The position numbers were made by a program, and so were the translations under genes. Source: Tunturibacter empetritectus (GTDB taxonomy: Bacteria; Acidobacteriota; Terriglobia; Terriglobales; Acidobacteriaceae). Taken from it: DNA of 64,000 nt. The notes beneath the pieces were generated by a model. That model did not search any database and had not been told where the DNA came from. It saw only the letters and a program-made list of their open reading frames with translations. Within the stretch, counting starts at the first letter, position 1. Each line of letters begins with the position of its first letter. The stretch spans positions 682,001 through 746,000 of the forward strand of contig NZ_CP132932.1 of the NCBI RefSeq assembly GCF_040358985.1. Direction: 5' to 3'. Shown here one piece after another: positions 58,909 through 64,000 of the stretch.

Positions 58909-60030
58909 TCAGAGAACCGGAAACCGCATCATGACAAACCCAACAACATATCCCAGCAGTGCCACCGCTCCACCAAGCCGCAGGCTCGTCCGCCAGTCCA
59001 ACTGCTTCCCCAGCGCAGTCAGCGAATAAACACTTACCGGCCCCAGAGTGCATAGCAGCACCGCCACATACGGCGTCGGCACACACGCACGATACAGCAC
59101 ATACGCCAACGCCACATCGAGCGCCATCGGAACCGGCAACAACGTACCTAGAATCGCCACCAGCACAACCCCGCCCACCGAAACCGGAACATGCGTCCCA
59201 TACACTGGAATCAACTCAGCAGCCAGCGCCCCAAACAATGCAGCCAGTAGCATCCACGGCAAAGTCAGCACAGTCAGTCGCAGCAAATTCCGCAAGTACG
59301 TTCGGCAAAGCGCAACCAACCGAGAACCCAGTCCCTCCGCCTCCAACGAAACACCAAGACTCCGCACCACCACTTCGTTCTCCCGAACCAGCAGCGGCAG
59401 ACCAATCAGCAACAACGCCGGCACCAGCACACGTATCGCCGCCAGCGGCAGCGGAAACAAGACAAACGCCATCGCCACCACAACAGGATTGAAGCTCGGC
59501 GAACTGATCAATGCAGCTACGGTCAGGCGAGTACTGGCCCCACTCGCCAGCAAGCTCTGCGCCACCGGCGTCGCGCAGTTCGTACACACTCCCATCGGAG
59601 CGCCGGCCACCGCGCCACACAACACATTCCCCGCAGCCGAAGAAAATCGTCTAGGCGCTCCAACCCCCGCCAGCAGCGTCATCATTGCAGCGCCAAACGG
59701 CAGCGCAAAGTACATCCCAAACCGATTCGTATAGAGCCAGTTCACGCTCGTCCGCAGAACCCTGGTCGGCGCCGGCATCGTCGGCGTCACCTTCAACAGC
59801 GTATCGAACGAGATCGGTCCCGCCACCTTGATCGCCGTTCCCGCATGCAGCTTCTTCAACAACGCAGGATAACGCTGCTGACTCCAGAACGTCAGCAATA
59901 CGCCAACAGCAATCAACGCAGCCAGCGACACCTCAAGCGAACGGCGAGACGAAGTCGAAACCGAAACCCTTGTTGTGCTCATAAGAAGGGCAAGTCTACC
60001 CAACGCCGCCCGCCGTTGAACATCCACCAT
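58909..60030 (-). CDS. Predicted permease (ArsP/DUF318-like)
   Basis: A 373-residue inner membrane protein with about nine segments. The conserved centre AGAPMGVCTNCATPVAQSLLASGA carries a C-x2-C pair in a position where DUF318/ArsP-like permeases have a conserved Cys motif. Such permeases export organoarsenicals or act in thiol-linked transport. The first TM starts near residue 30; M17 (59982) is a possible alternative start. There is no adjacent arsenic gene. Substrate not known. Confidence 0.7.
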   Translation of the reverse strand: MVDVQRRAALGRLALLMSTTRVSVSTSSRRSLEVSLAALIAVGVLLTFWSQQRYPALLKKLHAGTAIKVAGPISFDTLLKVTPTMPAPTRVLRTSVNWLYTNRFGMYFALPFGAAMMTLLAGVGAPRRFSSAAGNVLCGAVAGAPMGVCTNCATPVAQSLLASGASTRLTVAALISSPSFNPVVVAMAFVLFPLPLAAIRVLVPALLLIGLPLLVRENEVVVRSLGVSLEAEGLGSRLVALCRTYLRNLLRLTVLTLPWMLLAALFGALAAELIPVYGTHVPVSVGGVVLVAILGTLLPVPMALDVALAYVLYRACVPTPYVAVLLCTLGPVSVYSLTALGKQLDWRTSLRLGGAVALLGYVVGFVMMRFPVL

Positions 60031-60090
60031 AAGGTTGACTAGCCGGCCTCTGCTACATCTTGATCTCCGAGACCTTGACGCTCATCAAAG

Positions 60091-60135
60091 GCCGGGTGCC
60101 GGGTGCGCCATATCTCGATTCTGAGATATGGGCAT
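60091..60135. repeat. Hairpin repeat, copy upstream of recO's 3' flank
   Basis: CCATATCTC (60108-60116) pairs perfectly with GAGATATGG (60123-60131), loop GATTCT, after a CGGGTGC-type prefix (GGGTGCGCCAT). It lies between permease and recO ends; no T tract. Confidence 0.55.
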
Positions 60136-60169
60136 TCGCGCCGCGCGCGAACCGCTCTCCTCTATCGCC

Positions 60170-60907
60170 CTAAGCTCTCCCCAGCGCCCTCGCACTCACC
60201 AGCCTCCGCTCCAGATGCCGCTCCAGCGTCTCCACCGCAAACCTCCGCAGATCCGCCGCCCGCCCCTTGGGCCAATCCTCCTTTGCCAACTCCCCCACCG
60301 TCCCGCGAAACATCCGCACCGCCTCCCCCACCGAAGCCGCCGCCAGCCCCACACTCCCCGGCCGCCGATCATCCTCGCAAGTCACCCCGTCACTAGTACC
60401 CGAATACCAAACCGTCCCTCCACGCAGGTCCAGGCCACAAACAACGCAGTGCCCCAGCTCCGGCATCCACCCCATCAACCGGCTCATCCACAGCGAAAAG
60501 TAAGTCACCGGCATCCACACCCTCCCCACCTGTATCTGGTCGAGCACCGCCAGCACCAGCCGAAACACCGCATCCTCAGGAGCCTGCTCCGGCAGCGCCT
60601 CCTCCACCACCTCCGCCACAAACTGCAGCGCCGCCGTCCGCGCATAGTCAATCGGCCGCGAGAGCGGCGAACTCAAAATCTCAAACGCATCCAGCCGCAC
60701 CAGCTCCTGCTTCGGCCTCTCCGCATACGTCGCCCGCACATAGGTCATCGGCTCCAGCGCCCCGCCAAACCGCCGCCGCGACCGCATCGCATGACGAGCC
60801 ACCCCCTTCACCCGCCCCTGCTCCCGCGTAAACAGGCTCACCAGCAGGTCCGCCTCCTGAAACGGCCACACACGCAACACGATCGCCTCTCCCTGCCGCT
60901 CAATCAT
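60170..60907 (-). CDS. recO: DNA repair protein RecO
   Basis: A 245-residue RecO: the OB-fold start MIERQGEAIVLRVWPFQEADLLVSLFTREQG and the helical region with GHCVVCGLDL zinc-type cysteines (partial). RecO loads RecA at gaps with RecR. A frame 43 residues longer upstream is discarded since the family starts at MIER. TAGTCT lies 7 nt before the ATG and there is no ribosome site. Confidence 0.9.
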   Translation of the reverse strand: MIERQGEAIVLRVWPFQEADLLVSLFTREQGRVKGVARHAMRSRRRFGGALEPMTYVRATYAERPKQELVRLDAFEILSSPLSRPIDYARTAALQFVAEVVEEALPEQAPEDAVFRLVLAVLDQIQVGRVWMPVTYFSLWMSRLMGWMPELGHCVVCGLDLRGGTVWYSGTSDGVTCEDDRRPGSVGLAAASVGEAVRMFRGTVGELAKEDWPKGRAADLRRFAVETLERHLERRLVSARALGRA

Positions 60908-60914
60908 CCCAACC

Positions 60915-60920
60915 AGACTA
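60915..60920 (-). promoter_or_regulatory. -10-like TAGTCT 7 nt before the recO ATG
   Basis: Spacing of 7 nt puts the transcript start at the ATG or one base before. Weak -35 region. Confidence 0.35.
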
Positions 60921-61021
60921 ATCCACCGCGAATTAGAAGACGAAAACGGGCACCTCTGGTATAGGATTGCGTTCGGCGAGCAAACCCTTCTCCCCGCCAA
61001 TAACTCTTCTGGAGGATAAGC

Positions 61022-61384
61022 GTGAACAAAACACAACGATTCTTTGTCGCAGCAGCAATGTCAGTCTCCCTCATCGCAATGGCAGAAGAACCTGGCTCAA
61101 CCGTCAAAGTCACCGGCTGGGTCATCGACTCAGCATGTGCATTTACCAAAGGCCTCAGCAAACCCATCGGAGTAGCCTGCGCAAAAGCCTGCGCCAAAAA
61201 CGGCTCCCCTCTCGTCATTCTGCAGGACGACGGAACCATCTATCTGCCGATCGACAGCGCAACACCCTCAGCATCACAGAACGCAAAACTAATGCCCTAC
61301 GCCGGAGAGCACGTCACCATCACCGGAAAGGACTACGCAAGAAACGGCTCGCACGGCATCGTCATCGACACCATCTCAAGATGA
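61022..61384 (+). CDS. Small exported hypothetical protein, OB-fold-like
   Basis: A 120-residue exported protein with a signal peptide (residues 1-21, ending AMA). The mature part has a beta-barrel-like pattern: VKVTGWVIDSACAFTKG, PLVILQDDGTIYLP, EHVTITGKDYARNG. Three Cys occur (ACAF, VACAKACAK). Similar small proteins are common in Acidobacteriota, of unknown function. GTG start with GGAGGATAAGC upstream. Divergent from recO with overlap-free 114 bp. Confidence 0.75.
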   Translation: MNKTQRFFVAAAMSVSLIAMAEEPGSTVKVTGWVIDSACAFTKGLSKPIGVACAKACAKNGSPLVILQDDGTIYLPIDSATPSASQNAKLMPYAGEHVTITGKDYARNGSHGIVIDTISR

Positions 61385-61437
61385 ACGGGCAACCTGATCT
61401 CAACTGAACCGAGCCAGCGGAAACGAGCCAGTACGCA

Positions 61438-61475
61438 AAAAGAGACGCGCACCTCATAGGCCACGCGTCTCTTTT
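61438..61475. terminator. Bidirectional terminator between convergent genes
   Basis: A 12-bp perfect stem AAAAGAGACGCG/CGCGTCTCTTTT, loop 14 nt, with A and T runs on both sides, so it can end transcripts from 61022 and from the ferredoxin gene. Confidence 0.9.
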
Positions 61476-61492
61476 GAAATCCCTAAACGAAT

Positions 61493-61753
61493 CTACCGCC
61501 CGAAGTGAGCCGCATTCTTCGTCTGATACTCCGCCCACTTCTCCGGCAGGTCATCCCCCGCATAGATCGCCGACACCGGGCAAACCGGCACGCACGCGCC
61601 GCAATCAATGCACTCCACCGGATCGATAAACAGCTGCACCGCGTCGCTATACCCGTTTTCATCCTTCTTCGGATGGATACAGTCCACCGGGCAGGCATCC
61701 ACGCAAGCCGAATCCTTCGTCCCGATGCACGGTTCCGCAATCACATAAGCCAT
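61493..61753 (-). CDS. Ferredoxin with two iron-sulphur clusters
   Basis: An 86-residue ferredoxin. The C-terminal set CIDCGACVPVCP (Cx2Cx2Cx3CP) is a normal 4Fe-4S motif. The N-terminal set reads C9-x7-C17-x3-C21-x3-C25, so the first loop lacks a Cx2C and probably binds a 3Fe-4S or altered cluster, as in the seven-iron ferredoxin group. It carries electrons between unidentified partners. GGGAGA precedes the ATG. A 13-bp-period direct repeat CGTCTAAAT (61788 and 61801) lies upstream. Confidence 0.88.
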   Translation of the reverse strand: MAYVIAEPCIGTKDSACVDACPVDCIHPKKDENGYSDAVQLFIDPVECIDCGACVPVCPVSAIYAGDDLPEKWAEYQTKNAAHFGR

Positions 61754-61912
61754 CTCAAAAATCTCCCTTAGTTACGTGTAAAACCCACGTCTAAATTCAC
61801 CGTCTAAATCCGCCGCGCAAATTAAGCTCGTGCCTAGATTCTAGCAGCACATCCGCTCTCATCTGCAACTCGCTCTTCAATGCACCAGAGGCCGCTTCAG
61901 CCCCTGTTTCGC

Positions 61913-62386
61913 TCACTTCAAGCCGTTCTGCTCCCGCATCCGCCCCGCCAGATTCTCCGGAAAGATTCTCTCCCGCGACCCCGCAATCTCACCCTCGCTC
62001 CACCAGCGAATCTCACGCATAATCTCCCTCTCATCCACCGTAACTCCCATCAGACGAGGCTCCTCCCGCCGACACCTCGCCCTGAACAGAAAATCCGTAT
62101 TGTCCTGCATCTCCCCCTGATGCAGAAACTGATTCCTGTCGCAGTACACCGGCCCCGACATCACAAGCTCCAGCCCAGTCTCCTCCCTCACCTCACGCGC
62201 TGCCGCCGCAGCCTCCGTCTCTCCCGCCTCAATCTCTCCACCCGGCAGAGCCCAGAAGACAAACTCCCCCTCCTCCCGCGGCACCACAAATCGAATCAGC
62301 AAAACATCTCCCGCCTCATCAAACAGCATCACCCGCGCCGTTCGTCTCTTCCGCACCCTACTTCGCAGCCATCCGCTTCGCCGCAA
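61913..62386 (-). CDS. Nudix hydrolase
   Basis: A 157-residue Nudix protein with the box G50-x5-E56-x7-R64-E65-V-R-E68-E69-T-G71-L. It hydrolyses nucleoside diphosphates linked to X; the exact substrate cannot be read. The N-terminus (first 15 residues) is Arg-rich, overlapping the end of suhB by 29 bp, so the two genes are coupled. [18 protein letters not shown] is the usual presentation. Second candidate start is a few codons in. Confidence 0.85.
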   Translation of the reverse strand: MRRSGWLRSRVRKRRTARVMLFDEAGDVLLIRFVVPREEGEFVFWALPGGEIEAGETEAAAAAREVREETGLELVMSGPVYCDRNQFLHQGEMQDNTDFLFRARCRREEPRLMGVTVDEREIMREIRWWSEGEIAGSRERIFPENLAGRMREQNGLK

Positions 62387-63233
62387 ACTCCGCCGCCGAA
62401 GGAATCGCCGTCAACTCTCTTCCCGCAAACATCTCCGTAAACAGATGCACCATCTCGTTCTTAATCAACCCATTCGTCACCAGAGTCTCGCGACTATCCA
62501 ACGTAAACTTTCCCCCATCGAAGTGAGTCGCCGAGCCCCCAGCCTCCTCCACCAGCAGAAATCCAGCCGACGTATCCCACGGATTCAGATTGAACTCCCA
62601 GAACCCATCCAGCCGCCCGCAAGCCACATACGCCATATCCAACGCCGCACTCCCTGCCCTCCTCACCCCATGCGACCGCAGCGTGATCTCGTTATAGAAG
62701 TGAATGTTCGGGCTCTCATGCCGCTTCTTACTCGGAAACCCCGTAGCCGTCAGCGACTCCTGCATCAAAGCGATCTTCGACACATGGATCTTTCTCCCAT
62801 TCAGCCACGCGCCCTTTCCCCTCTCCGCAGAAAACATCTCATCGCGCAGCGGGTCGTAGATCACCCCGGCCACCATCTCTCCATCCTGATCCGCAGCCAG
62901 CCCAGCCGAGCGCCTCTCCAAACCCAGCACTACGCAGAACGCCGGAAACCCATGCGCAAAGTTCGTCGTCCCATCCAGCGGATCCACATACCACCGAAAC
63001 TCGCTATCCAATCCACTCCGCGTCCCCTCCTCGCCATACACCCCATGCGCAGGAAACGCCGCCTTCAGCTTCTCCACAATCAACTGCTCGCTCGCACGAT
63101 CGGCCTCCGTCACCAGGTCCACATCGCCCTTGTACTCCGTCGTCACCCCCTTCGTGTAAAACCCCCGCAGCAACGCCCCCGCCTGCCGCGCAATACCCTC
63201 AGCAATATGCGCAAACTCAAACTTCTTCATCAT
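62358..63233 (-). CDS. suhB: Inositol-monophosphatase family protein
   Basis: A 291-residue Mg-dependent phosphatase. GEEG (67-70) and D84-PLDGTTNF give metal ligands, and [15 protein letters not shown] closes the site. IMPase-like enzymes act on inositol phosphate, and SuhB also affects ribosome biogenesis. The start at 63233 has GAGG 5 nt upstream; a longer frame upstream adds 93 unrelated residues that run over the DUF4242 gene. Confidence 0.87.
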   Translation of the reverse strand: MMKKFEFAHIAEGIARQAGALLRGFYTKGVTTEYKGDVDLVTEADRASEQLIVEKLKAAFPAHGVYGEEGTRSGLDSEFRWYVDPLDGTTNFAHGFPAFCVVLGLERRSAGLAADQDGEMVAGVIYDPLRDEMFSAERGKGAWLNGRKIHVSKIALMQESLTATGFPSKKRHESPNIHFYNEITLRSHGVRRAGSAALDMAYVACGRLDGFWEFNLNPWDTSAGFLLVEEAGGSATHFDGGKFTLDSRETLVTNGLIKNEMVHLFTEMFAGRELTAIPSAAEFAAKRMAAK

Positions 63234-63351
63234 GAACCTCCCATCGACCGCAGCCGTCTCCAGTGCTATCGTTGTCCACCAGAGTATGTCCACCAGACTA
63301 TCCTGTGCCCGTCCGGCCCCGCTCGAAACTCCATCTCTCCCGAGGTCAGCC

Positions 63352-63627
63352 ATGCCAAAATTTCTTATCGAACGCGATATCCCCGACACCGGCCACCTCA
63401 CGCGCGAACAACTCGTCGCCATCTCCGAAAGCTCCTGCCGCACCCTCCGCGGCATCGACCCCGAAGTGCAGTGGCTCACCTCCTTCGTCACCGCCGACAA
63501 GATCTTCTGCATCTACATCGCACCCGACGAAGAGGTCATCCGCCGCCACGCCTTCGAGGGCGGCTTTCCCGCCAACGCCATCACCCTCATCCACTCCACC
63601 ATCGACCCCACCTACGCCGACGCCTGA
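63352..63627 (+). CDS. DUF4242 protein (nickel-binding-like)
   Basis: A 91-residue protein matching DUF4242: FLIERDIPDTGHLTREQL, DKIFCIYIAPDEEVIRRHAFEGGFPANAITLIHSTIDP. The family is a ferredoxin-like dimeric barrel of unknown function. GAGG lies about 7 nt before the ATG. It is divergent from suhB; a frame that starts at 63232 is not used. Confidence 0.85.
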   Translation: MPKFLIERDIPDTGHLTREQLVAISESSCRTLRGIDPEVQWLTSFVTADKIFCIYIAPDEEVIRRHAFEGGFPANAITLIHSTIDPTYADA

Positions 63628-63630
63628 TCT

Positions 63631-64000
63631 CTATCGCGCATCCGCGTAGTATCCCGTTCGATACCGCAGATCATACTTCGCCTTTAGCTCCGCATCCGTC
63701 ATCCTTACCTTGATCTGCCGAAACGAACTATCCGCCCCCCGCCGCGGCGCATAATACCCCAGCAGATACTGCGTCCGCAGGTCATCCGACACATGCGCAA
63801 ACGCCGGCTCCAGATCCTTCGGGTCCACCACGTAGTAGTACTTCCCACCCGTATCCTCGGCCAGTTGAATCAGCGCATGCTCCCCGCCCGTATTCCTGCC
63901 CGCATCCGCATAGATCGGCACAATAATGATCGAGTACACCATCGCCCCCGCCCTCTGCGCCTCCTCTAGCGCCTGCGTATAGCGCGCCCCTTTCACCGTA
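63631..64000 (-). CDS. VWFA-related protein, C-terminal part
   Basis: The visible 122 residues are the C-terminal end of a VWA-domain protein that enters from the right edge; the start is outside. VYSIIIVPIYADAGRNTGGEHALIQLAEDTGGKYYYV and the closing RTQYLLGYYAPRRGADSSFRQIKVRM match the family pattern of Acidobacteriota VWFA-related proteins (compare 55823-56935). The stop at 63631-63633 lies 3 bp from the DUF4242 gene's stop. Confidence 0.7.
   Translation of the reverse strand, partial: TVKGARYTQALEEAQRAGAMVYSIIIVPIYADAGRNTGGEHALIQLAEDTGGKYYYVVDPKDLEPAFAHVSDDLRTQYLLGYYAPRRGADSSFRQIKVRMTDAELKAKYDLRYRTGYYADAR

Noticed and set aside
1..64000. CRISPR arrays, insertion sequences, prophage and rRNA/tRNA genes
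   Set aside because: No regularly spaced repeat-spacer unit, transposase, integrase, phage structural gene or tRNA-like fold was seen on reading both strands.

Overview
The window looks like chromosomal DNA of an Acidobacteriota bacterium of the Terriglobia type (Granulicella, Edaphobacter or Terriglobus relatives). This is inferred from gene content and protein style, not from a 16S gene, which is absent here. The pointers are a Gram-negative lipopolysaccharide set (LpxD, LpxL-like acyltransferase, MsbA-like exporter, LptB, a very long LptC/OstA protein), a bacillithiol deacetylase of the BshB1 type, two VWFA-type Ser/Thr-rich-repertoire proteins, a PEP-CTERM protein, a FecR plus YXWY-rich protein, fused homocysteine methyltransferase/methylenetetrahydrofolate reductase, and split glycyl-tRNA synthetase. 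Base composition is roughly 58-62 % G+C by eye. There is no rRNA, tRNA, CRISPR array, prophage or insertion sequence that I can support.

Layout. 1-4.9 kb (minus strand): an Asd/ArgC-like fragment, psd-pssA phospholipid genes, a DUF465 protein, then the overlapping cluster meaB/mce fusion-tsaB-rimI. 5-10 kb (plus): an MFS sugar-acid transporter with a GntR/FadR regulator, a GTGGT-rich spacer and metG. 10-16 kb: a PEP-CTERM protein, a cupin, tatD, yajQ and a polyprenyl synthase gene whose 3' end is duplicated on the far side of an inserted acetyltransferase gene; then a membrane protein, xseB and a 45-residue ORF. 16-22.6 kb: the methionine/folate fusion enzyme, a propeller-like lipoprotein, bshB1 and a tandem pair of exported ferritin-like proteins closed by a clear terminator. 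22.6-28.5 kb: a MobB-like P-loop protein, lpxD-lpxL, a SYLF protein, a structured non-coding stretch, a LuxR-type regulator, dcd and an HU gene. 28.5-34.5 kb: priA, an NTF2-like/XRE pair behind a perfect palindrome, an LssY_C protein with a lectin-like front, and a T2 ribonuclease. 34.5-46.2 kb (all minus): udg, rpoZ, gmk, yicC, msbA-like, rapZ, hpf, rpoN, lptB, lptC/A, which is a conserved envelope/nitrogen-PTS style arrangement. 46.5-64 kb: several hypothetical genes, an OpgC-type membrane protein, N-acetylglutamate synthase, glyS-glyQ, the FecR protein, VWA proteins, an HxlR-SDR divergent pair, yjbQ, a permease, recO, a ferredoxin, a Nudix hydrolase, suhB and a DUF4242 protein.

No single unknown multi-gene system stands out. 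The most interesting signals are in the DNA between genes: (1) a dispersed repeat family with two half-unit types that occur alone or as inverted A/B pairs, one with a second hairpin element nested inside it; (2) a -10-like hexamer exactly 6 nt (in a few cases 7-12 nt) before many start codons that lack a Shine-Dalgarno sequence, which suggests widespread leaderless mRNAs; (3) the partial duplication of the polyprenyl synthase 3' end around an acetyltransferase gene; (4) a candidate structured RNA of about 190 nt with its own terminator; and (5) a perfect 17-bp palindrome next to the promoter of an NTF2-like/XRE operon. All coordinates and motif comparisons were made by reading; no database search was run.
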